Origin: an uncultured Lachnospira sp.
Lineage (GTDB): Bacteria; Bacillota; Clostridia; Lachnospirales; Lachnospiraceae
Reading direction: 5' to 3'
NCBI GenBank assembly: GCA_910589305.1
Contig: CAJUTV010000008.1
Coordinates: forward strand, 1 to 64,000
DNA length: 64,000 bases
Shown here in pieces: positions 51,872 to 62,141 of this stretch; within the stretch, counting starts at the first letter, position 1; each line of letters starts with the position of its first letter. The notes beneath the pieces were generated by a model. That model did no database searches, was not told the origin of the DNA, and saw only the letters and a program-made list of their open reading frames with translations. The translations under genes and the position numbers were made by a program.

Positions 51872-52678
51872 TTATTTTCCATTTTTAAACAGTGAAGATA
51901 ATTTTTTGAAAAATCCACCTTTTCCATTTAAATCAAGAAATGGTACTTCTTCACCTATAACCCTTTTACATATATTCATAAATGCCTGTCCAGCCATTGT
52001 GTCATCGCCAACAAGCGGTTGACCTTTGTTCGTTGCTACAACAATGCTTTCATCGTCTGGAATGGCACCAATAACATTTAACTGTAAAATATCATTTACA
52101 TCTTCAATGGACATCATTTCGCCACGACCAACCATGTCCATTCGTATTCTATTGACAATTAAATCTTCATGTTCTTTTAGTCCATGTGCGTCAAGAAGCC
52201 CTACAATGCGGTCAGCATCCCTTATAGCTGATACTTCCGGCGTAGTTACTACTAACGCTCTGTCTGCACCTGCAATTGCATTTTGAAATCCCTGTTCAAT
52301 ACCAGCAGGAGAATCAAGAAGAATATAATCAAACCCTTCAGGGTCGCTTTTTAACTCATCAAGAACCTTAATCATCTGTTCTGGAGAAATGGCTGACTTG
52401 TCTCTAGTCTGAGCAGTTGGCAGCAGATAAAGTTTTGGGCAGCGTTTATCTGTAATCATAGCCTGCTTAATACGACAATTTCCTTCAACTACATCAACGA
52501 GATTATATACAATTCTATTTTCGAGTCCTAACACCACATCTAAGTTTCTAAGGCCTGTATCTGTATCAATCATAACAACCTTTTTTCCCAATTTAGCAAG
52601 ACCAGTGCCAATATTGGCTGTTGTTGTTGTCTTACCGACGCCACCTTTACCAGATGTCACTACTATAACTTCACTCAT
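51872..52678 (-). CDS. minD: Septum site-determining ATPase MinD
   Basis: A 268-residue ParA-type ATPase that binds membrane and recruits MinC. Deviant Walker A (TSGKGGVGKTTTTANIGTGLAKLGKKVVMIDTDTGLRNLD), switch regions (DYILLDSPAGIEQGF) and the C-terminal amphipathic targeting helix (KGGFFKKLSSLFKNGK) are present. It follows minC by about 85 bases. Confidence 0.97.
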   Translation of the reverse strand: MSEVIVVTSGKGGVGKTTTTANIGTGLAKLGKKVVMIDTDTGLRNLDVVLGLENRIVYNLVDVVEGNCRIKQAMITDKRCPKLYLLPTAQTRDKSAISPEQMIKVLDELKSDPEGFDYILLDSPAGIEQGFQNAIAGADRALVVTTPEVSAIRDADRIVGLLDAHGLKEHEDLIVNRIRMDMVGRGEMMSIEDVNDILQLNVIGAIPDDESIVVATNKGQPLVGDDTMAGQAFMNICKRVIGEEVPFLDLNGKGGFFKKLSSLFKNGK

Positions 52679-52763
52679 TGTTAACCTCCATATTATGTTG
52701 TAATATTTATTATGTTATAATATTATTGTTAAACTATACTTATCAACGAAAATAGTATAAGTT

Positions 52764-53447
52764 TTAGCTAATCACTAAATCTTCAATCACATCAGCTGAA
52801 AGACTTTCGATATAGATATTACCATCTTCAACAAATGCAATCTTAGGCTCTAAATTTTTATTTTTTTTATTCACTGGGGCTGAATCTGAACTTCTTGCTA
52901 TTACATCTGCAATTTTTATCTGCATTGGCTTCATTTCTAGTGCCACAACAAATGAATGTTCATCTCCATTAACGCCAGCAAAAACATTGCCTCGAAGACT
53001 TCCAAGAACGACGACGCTGCCCTTAGAAATCACTTTGCCTCCCGGATTAATATCTCCAAGAATAACAACACTTGCCTCTGATTCTAATATCTGTCCAGAC
53101 CTCAATGTACCTTTATAAAATAAACCATTATCTAAATTTTCTTTTTCCTTATTCATATGTGATAATATAGCACTTTCAAAGCGTTCATCTTTCTTTGCAT
53201 CTTCGTCAATAAGACATACAATATCAAGGTCTGTAACACTTTCTATAATTTCAACAATCTCACGAGATTGTCCCACGGTAACGTTTTTTCCTTCTATTGC
53301 AAGAGCCATGCTTGATGAACCAAAAAATGCTGAAGACTTTTTAAATTTTTCCTCCACCTGCGCTTTCAAATTATCAAAAGTTTGATTTTCATCTAAAACA
53401 ACTGTTAAACCATGCTTGTTACTTTTGATTGTAACTGAATTACTCAT
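52764..53447 (-). CDS. minC: Septum site-determining protein MinC
   Basis: A 227-residue FtsZ inhibitor. N-terminal domain (about 1-105) and C-terminal beta-helix (SGQILESEASVVILGDINPGGKVISKGSVVVLGSLRGNVFAGVNGDEHSFVVALEMKPMQIKIADVIARSSD), which binds MinD. It is encoded after PBP2, as is common in clostridia. Confidence 0.94.
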   Translation of the reverse strand: MSNSVTIKSNKHGLTVVLDENQTFDNLKAQVEEKFKKSSAFFGSSSMALAIEGKNVTVGQSREIVEIIESVTDLDIVCLIDEDAKKDERFESAILSHMNKEKENLDNGLFYKGTLRSGQILESEASVVILGDINPGGKVISKGSVVVLGSLRGNVFAGVNGDEHSFVVALEMKPMQIKIADVIARSSDSAPVNKKNKNLEPKIAFVEDGNIYIESLSADVIEDLVIS

Positions 53448-53543
53448 GTTCCCTCACATTCTGTCACACTTTATGTGGCATACAAAATATTTTATAATCA
53501 TTTTACTAATTATTCAAGAAAAATAAAAAAGTTTTAAAATTTT

Positions 53544-56285
53544 TTATTCCAGCCCAAAGTACATCTTTATCACGTTAGACGCCAACTGTGCTGCTTCGCC
53601 ACTGGCATAACCATTTCGTATAGAGACGGCAATACCTATCTGTGGATTATCAAAAGGTGCATAGGCAACCAGATGTGCATGGTCTGGTTGTTTTTTATTT
53701 TCTTGTGCAGTACCAGTCTTTGAAGCCACTGAAATAGATAATCCACTAATAGAAGTGTCCATTAACATTCCAGAGTGAACGGCATTCCAAATGGCTGGAT
53801 TAATGTTCATTTGATTTGCTATATCAGGTTGTTTTTCCTCAATAACTTCACCTGTATTAGAAGCAATTTTATCGATTAATGTCAAATTATAACATGTTCC
53901 GGAATTTGCTATCGTTGTTACATATCGTGCAAGGTTTAACGTACTATATTGGTGATTTCCTTGTCCAATTGCCGAAGTAATTGCATTATCATTAGAAGGG
54001 CTTGGTGCTTTTTCTGCGATTTCTATGCCAGAATTGGTAGCAAGTCCCATCTCTTCAGCATATTTTTGAAGAATACTTGTTCCATATGTGCTATTATATA
54101 CACCATTTTTACTACATGCAAGCCTATAACCTACATTGTAAAAGAAAACATTACAAGAATCTCTTATAGATGTAGCCATATCTCTTGAACCATGTCCGCT
54201 TCTATTCCAACATCTTGGACTTGGTGTTACTTCTGTAAATGCACCGCTGCAGTAAAAAGAGGTGTCAACTCCAATAACTCCTGCCTCAACACCAGCAATA
54301 GAAGAACACATTTTAAAGGTTGAACCTGGAGCTACCTGAGCCTGTGTTGCCCAATTTCTTAATGGATAAGATTTATCATTATTTAATTGTCTATAGTAAT
54401 CGGCATCAATATATCCTGATAATTTATTATTATCATAACTAGGATAAGAAACCAATGCCAACACATCGCCATTACTTACATCTGTTATTACACATGCGCC
54501 TGAACAAGGTGCCAATGCAAGCTGCGCAGGTGTAATTGTCTTAGAGGAAATGGCATTTCTCATAAAATCATAAGCACTAATTGTTCCTGCATTTAAAGCC
54601 TGATAATCTTCCTCGTCTTCAAGAAAACCTTGTTCAAATAAAAGCATACATACCTGACGTCCACTGATAGAACCATTGTTAATCATATATTGAATCATTT
54701 TTTTATAAAAATTTGTATCATTTTCAAGCTGTTCAAAAATATAATCTACAAATTCATTATATGACTCAGAAAGACTTGTATATTGTTGAGAAGACAATTT
54801 TGATAAATCAATCCAATTCTTTGTTATCCCATATTTAAGCAGTTCTTGTAAACTGGTTGAATTTCCTTCTGTCCAATCTTTATAAACTTCGTCATTGACA
54901 TCAACATTGTTGATATTAAATATTTTTTTGGTCATTAAAACATCTCTGTATATATACCATATATATATTTGTTCTTCTTCTGATAATTGGCCATATGGTG
55001 TAGCATTGTTTATTAGTTCTTCACGAAGCCAATTAATAGTAGATTCTTTTTTGTTAAGAAATGCGTTATACACATCGGATTCTGTAGGATTTTCACCTTT
55101 GAATAATTTTTCTAATGAAACCAAATTGTTATCAATCAATGCAAAGTAAACTTCCTTTGCAGTAATATAAATGGAATCGATTTCACCGTCTCCAGTATAC
55201 GAATATTTATTGTCGCCTGCTGTCATATTTTGTAATAAAATACCAACAAGCTTATCTTCAATAGCATTGTAAATGTTTTTTTGTAATTCAATATCAATTG
55301 TAAGATAAATGTCGTTTCCAGCAACAGAATCGGTTTCTTCCAAAACTTCAGTAATTCGACCAAATGTATCAATATATACCTTTCTGCTGCCCTTTGTACC
55401 AGATAAAATACTCTCCATAGAATGTTCGATTCCCGATTTACCCACAACATCATTTAATTCATAGCTGTCATCCGTCTCTAAGAGCGTTTCAAGTTCCGAT
55501 TTTGATACGGTTCCTGTATATCCAAGAATTTGTGAACAATAAATACTATCTACATATTTTCTAATATATTTTTGTTCAACAGTTACACCCACCAATTTAT
55601 CTGAATTTTCAAGGATTGCAGCTACCGTTTCATCGGACACTTCATCAGAAATTGTAAATGCAATATATCGGTTATATAAATTGTGTGTCATATTTAACCG
55701 TAAACTTACCATTTTGGTTATATGCTGTGGAGAAATAGAATTTGTATCAATTTCATAATAGTCACACAAATAATCTATCATTTCTTGAGCTGTTGAATTT
55801 CGTTGTTCTTCCGTCAACTGTTCCACATACTTACAGCCATAAACATCACGTTTAAATCGCAGCAATGCGTTGTCTGAAACGTTATATTCATACGCACCTG
55901 CATTATATTCTATTGAAAAGTCATTTTGAAAATGGTCTCCTTTTGCTTCAATAATATTTAACGTCTCTTCAATGGATGCATTGACTGTTGCATTTTTTAT
56001 TTTAGTATCTTCATAAATGCCGCTGTCGCTTATTGTCACTGCAAATGCCAACTCATTATATGCAAGCAGCACTCCATTTTTATCAAATATGCGTCCTCTG
56101 GTTGCAGGAACACTTGTTGTCATCTGTATAGATTCCGTAAGTGTATTCGCATAATCTTCTCCATTTACAATCTGTAATGAAAAAACTTTGACTACCAACA
56201 CGGAAAATAAAGTGATAAACATTAATATCAACGGTACAAATCGTGATTTTAGCAAACCTAGTATGTAGTCAATTATCTCTCTCAT
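53544..56285 (-). CDS. mrdA: Penicillin-binding protein 2 (elongasome transpeptidase)
   Basis: A 913-residue class B PBP. One N-terminal helix (about 17-33) precedes the pedestal (RGRIFDKNGVLLAYN) and the transpeptidase domain with S655 (PGSTFKM), S-C-N (RDSCNVFF) and K856-T-G (SKTGTAQ). The protein is well over 200 residues longer than typical PBP2; the extra, helix-rich part lies at about 355-600 before the transpeptidase domain. It partners RodA. The ATG at 56285 overlaps the end of mreD. Confidence 0.94.
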   Translation of the reverse strand: MREIIDYILGLLKSRFVPLILMFITLFSVLVVKVFSLQIVNGEDYANTLTESIQMTTSVPATRGRIFDKNGVLLAYNELAFAVTISDSGIYEDTKIKNATVNASIEETLNIIEAKGDHFQNDFSIEYNAGAYEYNVSDNALLRFKRDVYGCKYVEQLTEEQRNSTAQEMIDYLCDYYEIDTNSISPQHITKMVSLRLNMTHNLYNRYIAFTISDEVSDETVAAILENSDKLVGVTVEQKYIRKYVDSIYCSQILGYTGTVSKSELETLLETDDSYELNDVVGKSGIEHSMESILSGTKGSRKVYIDTFGRITEVLEETDSVAGNDIYLTIDIELQKNIYNAIEDKLVGILLQNMTAGDNKYSYTGDGEIDSIYITAKEVYFALIDNNLVSLEKLFKGENPTESDVYNAFLNKKESTINWLREELINNATPYGQLSEEEQIYIWYIYRDVLMTKKIFNINNVDVNDEVYKDWTEGNSTSLQELLKYGITKNWIDLSKLSSQQYTSLSESYNEFVDYIFEQLENDTNFYKKMIQYMINNGSISGRQVCMLLFEQGFLEDEEDYQALNAGTISAYDFMRNAISSKTITPAQLALAPCSGACVITDVSNGDVLALVSYPSYDNNKLSGYIDADYYRQLNNDKSYPLRNWATQAQVAPGSTFKMCSSIAGVEAGVIGVDTSFYCSGAFTEVTPSPRCWNRSGHGSRDMATSIRDSCNVFFYNVGYRLACSKNGVYNSTYGTSILQKYAEEMGLATNSGIEIAEKAPSPSNDNAITSAIGQGNHQYSTLNLARYVTTIANSGTCYNLTLIDKIASNTGEVIEEKQPDIANQMNINPAIWNAVHSGMLMDTSISGLSISVASKTGTAQENKKQPDHAHLVAYAPFDNPQIGIAVSIRNGYASGEAAQLASNVIKMYFGLE

Positions 56286-56799
56286 CAAAGTAACTTACTC
56301 TCCTTCTTTTTTTGCCTGAAAGCAATGGATTTATTAATACAATTGGTTTAAATAATAAAACAAAAAATAACACCGTATATATCATTTCTGGAATCATAAA
56401 ACGTTTAATAAAATATAAGACATTTAGACGATTGTGTAATAAGAAATTACCTACATAAGATAAAAATTCATATACAATATCACCAAATGCTACAATAACT
56501 AAAGGAATGATAATTTCACTTTTTTCATATTTTTGAAAAAATAGTCCAGAGATATATCCAAGAATAGAAAATACAAGCGGCGAAAAACCTATAATTGTTG
56601 ATATAAAAATATCATATATCAACCCAGAGAAAAAGCCTACAAACATTCCTTCATTGCTTCCATTCAGATATCCAAATAAAATGGGAAGCACAATAAGCAT
56701 ATTGGGCTTTATTCCTCCAAGTTCAATCACTCTGCCTAATGTCACTGAAAGGCAATAGAAAAGTATAATGATAATCAGTTCCAAAATCTTTCTTTTCAT
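56269..56799 (-). CDS. mreD: Rod-shape protein MreD
   Basis: A 176-residue integral membrane protein with about five helices (LIIIILFYCLSVTLGRVIELGGIKPNMLIVLPILFGYLNGSNEGMFVGFFSGLIYDIF). It belongs to the elongasome. Its start overlaps the mreC stop by one base (TAATG), and its end overlaps PBP2. Confidence 0.9.
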   Translation of the reverse strand: MKRKILELIIIILFYCLSVTLGRVIELGGIKPNMLIVLPILFGYLNGSNEGMFVGFFSGLIYDIFISTIIGFSPLVFSILGYISGLFFQKYEKSEIIIPLVIVAFGDIVYEFLSYVGNFLLHNRLNVLYFIKRFMIPEMIYTVLFFVLLFKPIVLINPLLSGKKRRRVSYFDERDN

Positions 56800-57647
56800 T
56801 ATTCTCCAACTTCCTTTAATTGTGTAATAACCAATACCTCTTGCAGGTGTCCAAAATCTACAGCAGGAATAAGATAACCGGATTGTGTTAGATTATTGCT
56901 GTCAAGAGATACATCTTTGGTATAACCAATCAATATTCCAGGAAGATACCGGTCACTTATATTGGAAGTCACAATCTTATCACCGTTTCTTACAGTGACC
57001 GTATGTTTAAAGTGTTGTATGCGAATTATTCCAGAGTCCATCAAGTCAATATTGCCTTGAATGGTACATTTATCACCTGTATCAATTAATTGTCCGCTGA
57101 CAAAACTGCCATCCTCTATAATACTTTTAACAGTCGCATAGTTTTTACCTACACTTGTGACAATTCCCACCAGTCCGCCATCAGCAATTACATTCATATT
57201 CACAGCAATTCCATCATCACTTCCTTTATCGATTGTAAATGTTGAATACCAGTTATCTGAACTTGTACCAATAATTCTTGCTCCCACTTTTGCATAATTG
57301 GCATAGCTTTCGTCAAGTTTGTACAAGTCACGTAATCGTTTTAACTCATACGTATCCTGTTTTAATTTATTATTTTCTTCCGTCAATTCATCCACTTTTG
57401 ATTTTAGGGATTGATTTTCTTCAAGAAGCTTTGTTGCTTCCTGAATTTTCTCATAGCCATCGGACACCCACAAGCCAATATAATTCATACCATCTTGAAT
57501 GGGCATAACCAGTGTGGAAACAACATTTCGTACAGGTGCTACGAGCTTATCGGTAAAAAAACTGGCAACGATAAGAGCAGAACACAATAGTACGACCAAA
57601 ATTAAAATATATTTTGATGTAAAAAATGATGAAATCTTCTTTAACAT
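56799..57647 (-). CDS. mreC: Rod-shape protein MreC
   Basis: A 282-residue bitopic protein: helix at about 10-28, coiled coil (about 62-105, IQEATKLLEENQSLKSKVDELTEENNKLKQDTYELKRLRDLYKLD) and external beta-barrel domains with ARIIGTSSDNWYSTFTIDKGSDDGI and GLVGIVTSVG. It organises PBP2/RodA activity. The ATG at 57647 is used because the longer frame contains the GGAG site. Confidence 0.94.
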   Translation of the reverse strand: MLKKISSFFTSKYILILVVLLCSALIVASFFTDKLVAPVRNVVSTLVMPIQDGMNYIGLWVSDGYEKIQEATKLLEENQSLKSKVDELTEENNKLKQDTYELKRLRDLYKLDESYANYAKVGARIIGTSSDNWYSTFTIDKGSDDGIAVNMNVIADGGLVGIVTSVGKNYATVKSIIEDGSFVSGQLIDTGDKCTIQGNIDLMDSGIIRIQHFKHTVTVRNGDKIVTSNISDRYLPGILIGYTKDVSLDSNNLTQSGYLIPAVDFGHLQEVLVITQLKEVGE

Positions 57648-57675
57648 ACAAAACTCCAATCTTGTTTAAACGGTT

Positions 57676-58695
57676 TTAATCGTATGTCTTATCCTGAGGT
57701 GTATATGCAACACTGGCAAAATCAGGGTTTGATACGACACCCATCAAACCTCTTACGACACTCTCTGAAGGATTTTCTACAATATTGACATTAATGTTGG
57801 TCTCTTGATTAATGTATTTTTCAAGACTGTTGATACTTGAAGTGCCTCCAGAAACATAAATGCCATTTTTGATAATATCTGCTGCTAATTCAGGCGGTGT
57901 ACGTTCAAGAATTACTTTTATTGAATCCATAATAGAATGCAGCGGGTCAACAATTGCTTGATATATCACATCTGATGAAATATCAATACTCACAGGAAGA
58001 CCAGACAAAATATTGCGTCCAAAACCTGGAGCAAAATGTTCTTCCCCTTTAATCGCACTGCCCAATTCTTTTTTGAGCGACTCGGCTGTCTTACTTCCAA
58101 TAACAAGATTATAAACTTTACGAATCTGACTTATAATAACATCATCTAGTTTATTGCCCCCAATTTTAACCGATTTACTGATAACAATACCGCCTAATGA
58201 TAATACGGATATTTCTGTTGTCTCGGCACCAATATTGACAATCATAATACCACGCGATTTTGTAACGTCAAGCCCTGCCCCTATTGCATCGGCAACGGGC
58301 TTATCGACAATAAATATATTTTTAGCCTTTACCTTTGAATCAGCAACAAGTTCATAAAATGCTCTTTTTTCAACTTCTGTTACATCCGTTGGTACGGCGA
58401 TATAAAAGTCTGTGTTGCCAGGCTGCTTTTTGTCACCATTAATCTTATTGAAAAAATTAAGAAGGAGTGTCTGCATATTTTCAATATCAGCAATCACACC
58501 AAATTTAACAGGATAGGATACCTCAATATTTTCAGGAGCTTTCTCATACATCTCATATGCCTCATCTCCAAATGCTAACAATTCCGTTTTATTGGCTATT
58601 GCAATCATATTTTTTTCATTCAAGATTTGGTCTTTTTCCTTACAACACATTTTAAAATTACTTGTCCCTATATCAACTCCGTATATATTACTCAT
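57676..58695 (-). CDS. mreB: Actin-like cell-shape protein MreB
   Basis: A 339-residue actin homologue that scaffolds side-wall synthesis. Phosphate loops GVDIGTSNFKM and IVNIGAETTEISVLSLGG, the KPVADAIGAGLDV segment, and GIYVSGGTSSI are present. It is somewhat diverged from canonical MreB (IGTAN, GGGTTE usual), so an Mbl/MreBH-type paralogue is possible; position directly before mreC supports MreB. It follows radC by 20 bases. Confidence 0.93.
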   Translation of the reverse strand: MSNIYGVDIGTSNFKMCCKEKDQILNEKNMIAIANKTELLAFGDEAYEMYEKAPENIEVSYPVKFGVIADIENMQTLLLNFFNKINGDKKQPGNTDFYIAVPTDVTEVEKRAFYELVADSKVKAKNIFIVDKPVADAIGAGLDVTKSRGIMIVNIGAETTEISVLSLGGIVISKSVKIGGNKLDDVIISQIRKVYNLVIGSKTAESLKKELGSAIKGEEHFAPGFGRNILSGLPVSIDISSDVIYQAIVDPLHSIMDSIKVILERTPPELAADIIKNGIYVSGGTSSINSLEKYINQETNINVNIVENPSESVVRGLMGVVSNPDFASVAYTPQDKTYD

Positions 58696-58715
58696 CGGCG
58701 TGGACTCCTTTCGTT

Positions 58716-59438
58716 TTATATATATTCTTTTTCTTTTAGACTTGTAAAAGTATTATTTCCAATTATGATATGGTCTATAAGTCTTATTCCCAAGATATCA
58801 CCAGCTTCTTTTACTCGTCCTGTAACAATAATATCATTTCTGCTTGGCGTGACATCACCGCTTGGATGATTGTGGAGCATAACAATAGACACAGCTCCAT
58901 ATCGTAATGCCTGTGTAAATATTTCTCTGGGATTTACCAGTGACGCATTTACAGTACCAATTGAAATGACACAATCATGTATTAGGCAACATTTGTTGTC
59001 AAGCATTGCTAGAATCAAATGTTCTCTGTCTAAATTGCGCAAATCCTGCATATAGTAGGCTGCAATGGAATCAGGAGATGAAAAATCAAGGTTCTTTGCG
59101 GCAGTTTGTTTTGCAATGCGTCTGGATAATTCACATATACATTGGATTTGAATTGCCTTTACTTTGCCAATTCCTTTAATGCGCATCAATTGAGGAATAG
59201 ACAAACGTGTAAGTTCGAGCAATGAATTGTCTTTATCGTTGATGCCATCTTTGCAAAGTCCCATCACTTTTAAAGCCAACTCCGTTGCGTCCATTCCCAT
59301 CGTTCCTGTTCTTAAAATTGCTGCCAAAAGCTGTGCATCGCTTAAAGACGCTGCACCTAAAGACATACATCGCTCATAAGGTCTTGTCTCATTCTCTGCT
59401 GTATTTAGGTGTATTGCTGCGTTTTTGTTAAAATCCAT
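58716..59438 (-). CDS. radC: RadC/YsxA-family JAB-domain protein
   Basis: A 240-residue protein with an N-terminal helix-hairpin-helix (LTRLSIPQLMRIKGIGKVKAIQI) and a C-terminal JAMM metalloprotease-like domain with MLHNHPSGDVTPSRND. Its biochemical role is unsettled despite the name. It heads the mre operon as in many Firmicutes. The ATG at 59438 follows GAAAGGA. Confidence 0.93.
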   Translation of the reverse strand: MDFNKNAAIHLNTAENETRPYERCMSLGAASLSDAQLLAAILRTGTMGMDATELALKVMGLCKDGINDKDNSLLELTRLSIPQLMRIKGIGKVKAIQIQCICELSRRIAKQTAAKNLDFSSPDSIAAYYMQDLRNLDREHLILAMLDNKCCLIHDCVISIGTVNASLVNPREIFTQALRYGAVSIVMLHNHPSGDVTPSRNDIIVTGRVKEAGDILGIRLIDHIIIGNNTFTSLKEKEYI

Positions 59439-59486
59439 ACAATCCTTTCTGTTCAAGGCGGATATTGTACAAGCATAGCTGTTTGG

Positions 59487-59495
59487 ATTATAGCA
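59487..59495 (-). promoter_or_regulatory. Extended -10 promoter of the radC-mre operon
   Basis: On the minus strand TGCTATAAT (59495-59487) lies about 50 bases upstream of radC. The -35 is not recognisable. It would drive radC-mreBCD-PBP2 and possibly the min genes. Confidence 0.5.
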
Positions 59496-59682
59496 TATAT
59501 TCCATATTATGTATAGAAAGATTTTATTATAAATTTATGCTATAATATACGCTTTTTCGACATTTATTAAAAGAATTTATTGTTTATTATTATAAATTTT
59601 TTTTAATAATTTTATTTTGCCTTATTGAAAAATTTTATAATAATAAAATTTCATATATATTTATTATAACACCATCGACTTT

Positions 59683-60984
59683 TTATACGTTCACAAGTCC
59701 TTGTTCAAACATTTTTTGCAAACTCATCATAATGCCATATTTAGCATGATACCATGTTAAACCGCCCTGAAAAAATACAGTGAAAGGTTCTTTTAAAGGA
59801 CCATCAGCCGACAATTCAATGGATGAGCCTTGAACAAATGCACCTGCTGCCATAATAACATCACAATCATAACCAGGCATTGACCAAGGTTCTGGTGTTA
59901 CAAAACTATCTACAGGGGCAGCAGCTTGAATACCTTTGCAAAATGCAATTAATCCCTCTTTTGTTCCCAGCTCTACTGCCTGTATAATGTCATGTCTGCT
60001 CTCCTTACTGTCAGGAATGACTTTAAAGCCCAACCGCTCATATACATTTGCCGCAAAAATAGCACCTTTAAGCGCACCTGCTGTAACGGTAGGCGCTAAA
60101 AACAAACCTTGATAAAAACTTGGATTGACTCCTAATGTAGCACCAACTTCCTTGCCAAGACCTGGAGACGATAAACGATAAGCAGCCTGTTCTACATATT
60201 GTTTTTTTCCTGCAATATAGCCGCCGCAAGGTGCAAGCCCACCGCCAGGATTTTTAATAAGAGACCCTACTACTAAATCAGCACCAACTTCACAAGGTTC
60301 CGTTAATTCTACAAACTCACCATAACAATTGTCAACCATACATATTACATCAGGCTTGATTTTTTTAATAAAAGAAATCAGTTCTCCTATTTTTGCAACC
60401 GATAAAGTTGGTCTGTTTGCGTATCCTTTAGAACGCTGAATAGTCACTAATTTTGTTCGTTTGTTAATGGCATTTTTTATTCCCTCATAGTCAAAATCGC
60501 CATTTTCTTTTAAATCAACTTGACTGTAGGTAATGCCATACTCAGCAAGACTGCCATTTGACGGACGGATTCCAATAATCTCGTCCATTGTATCATAAGG
60601 TTTGCCAACTGGTGAAAGCAATTCATCATTTGGTCTTAAATTTGCAGACAACGCCACATTTAAAGCATGTGTTCCGCACATAATTTGCGGTCTTACTAAA
60701 GCATCTTCTGTCTTAAAAATATCAGCATATATTTTTTCCAGTGTATCTCTGCCATCGTCATTATATCCATAACCGCTTGTACCATTTAGATGCATTTGAG
60801 CAACTCTATTTTTTTGCATGGCATGAAGCACTTTTAATTGATTACATTCAGAAACTCTATCAATTGTTTCAAACCGTTTGGTCAACTCGTCAAGTATCTT
60901 ATCACAAAAGGAATAAACAAGCTTTGAGATGCCCAACTCTTTATATAGTCCCTCTGCACAATTATTATTATCTATATTATCCAT
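59683..60984 (-). CDS. Methionine gamma-lyase family PLP protein (YnbB-like)
   Basis: A 433-residue fold-type I PLP enzyme homologue of the aluminium-resistance/YnbB family. The probable PLP lysine is in VGSLIKNPGGGLAPCGGYIAG; VDNCYGEFVE provides the cofactor aspartate, and GTSGYGYNDDGRDTLEKIYADIF is characteristic. The reaction is unknown. Its start overlaps miaA by eight bases (ATGGATAA), so the two are co-translated, and the family is often beside miaA. Confidence 0.9.
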   Translation of the reverse strand: MDNIDNNNCAEGLYKELGISKLVYSFCDKILDELTKRFETIDRVSECNQLKVLHAMQKNRVAQMHLNGTSGYGYNDDGRDTLEKIYADIFKTEDALVRPQIMCGTHALNVALSANLRPNDELLSPVGKPYDTMDEIIGIRPSNGSLAEYGITYSQVDLKENGDFDYEGIKNAINKRTKLVTIQRSKGYANRPTLSVAKIGELISFIKKIKPDVICMVDNCYGEFVELTEPCEVGADLVVGSLIKNPGGGLAPCGGYIAGKKQYVEQAAYRLSSPGLGKEVGATLGVNPSFYQGLFLAPTVTAGALKGAIFAANVYERLGFKVIPDSKESRHDIIQAVELGTKEGLIAFCKGIQAAAPVDSFVTPEPWSMPGYDCDVIMAAGAFVQGSSIELSADGPLKEPFTVFFQGGLTWYHAKYGIMMSLQKMFEQGLVNV

Positions 60985-62134
60985 TTTTATTTATAATATT
61001 CCTTTCCTGTAATTTTTCAAGCATAGCTTTTAGTATTTTTTCTTTTGAATAATCATATTCTGGATAGTTAATCCACTCTACATCGCGCTCCCTTTTAAAC
61101 CAAGTAATTTGTCTTTTTGCAAAATGTCTTGTATGTTGTTTTATTAATTCAATGGTTTGTTCCAAAGAGGCTCTTCCTTCATGGTAATCAAATAATTCTT
61201 TATATCCAATACCGCTCATTGCAGTACTCTCTTTTTTAAAACCACAGTCTATCAATTTTTTGGTTTCCTCTGCAAGTCCTTTTTGAAACATCATTTCTAC
61301 TCTTGCATCAATTTTTTTATAAAGTTCTTTGCGGTCATCATTTAATACAAAATAGGCAAAATTATAAGGCGATTCTTTTTGCTTTTGTGTTTCATTATGA
61401 GATGATATTTTACTGCCCGTTTCTTTATAATACTCTAATGCTCGGATAACACGTTTTACATTATTAGGGTGTATATTTTCAGCCGATTCCTTGTCCACTT
61501 CTGCTAACATACGATGTAAAACAGCATTTCCTTGATTCTGTGCAATATCATATAAAAACTTACGATACTCTTCATTAATTGTTGTCCTGCATTCACATTT
61601 ATTACTTATATCACTATTATTTTGCATAATACACAGAGACTTACAATATTCTTCATCAATTATAGCTTTATGTTCAAATTCATTATCTATATTACAATTG
61701 CTTTCTTCATTATTAATATAATTCGGATTTAAAATATTGGTTTGATTTGCTATATCATTTTTATTAAAATTTACAATAGTTGATAGGTCTTTATTAAAAT
61801 CAATATCATACAATACAGATTGTATATAAAATCCCGTTCCGCCAACAATCATTGGAATATGTCCATTTTGATATATTTGATTTATTGCCTCTTTTGCTAA
61901 TGTTTGAAATTGAACAACATCAAAACCTTGACTAGGTGATAATATATCAATCAAATAATGATTGACACCACACATCTCCTCTTGAGTTATTTTTGCTGTT
62001 CCAATATCCATGCCTTTATATACCTGCATAGAATCTGCACTTATTATTTCTGCTCCAACTTTTTTTGCCAATTGAATAGAAATTTCAGTTTTTCCAACAG
62101 CCGTTGGACCAGTTAAAATAATAATATTTTTCAT
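60977..62134 (-). CDS. miaA: tRNA dimethylallyltransferase MiaA with an insertion
   Basis: A 385-residue enzyme that adds dimethylallyl to A37 of tRNAs reading UNN codons. P-loop GPTAVGKTEISIQLAKK, DSMQVYKGMDIGTAKI, VGGTGFYIQSVLYDIDF and HTRHFAKRQITWFKRE are present. The usual length is about 310-320; here some 70 extra residues (about 113-185), rich in N, I, E and C, interrupt the region after YDIDF and contain an internal duplication (DEEYCKSL / NEEYRKFL). The core appears intact. Confidence 0.93.
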   Translation of the reverse strand: MKNIIILTGPTAVGKTEISIQLAKKVGAEIISADSMQVYKGMDIGTAKITQEEMCGVNHYLIDILSPSQGFDVVQFQTLAKEAINQIYQNGHIPMIVGGTGFYIQSVLYDIDFNKDLSTIVNFNKNDIANQTNILNPNYINNEESNCNIDNEFEHKAIIDEEYCKSLCIMQNNSDISNKCECRTTINEEYRKFLYDIAQNQGNAVLHRMLAEVDKESAENIHPNNVKRVIRALEYYKETGSKISSHNETQKQKESPYNFAYFVLNDDRKELYKKIDARVEMMFQKGLAEETKKLIDCGFKKESTAMSGIGYKELFDYHEGRASLEQTIELIKQHTRHFAKRQITWFKRERDVEWINYPEYDYSKEKILKAMLEKLQERNIINKNG

Positions 62135-62141
62135 AATATGT

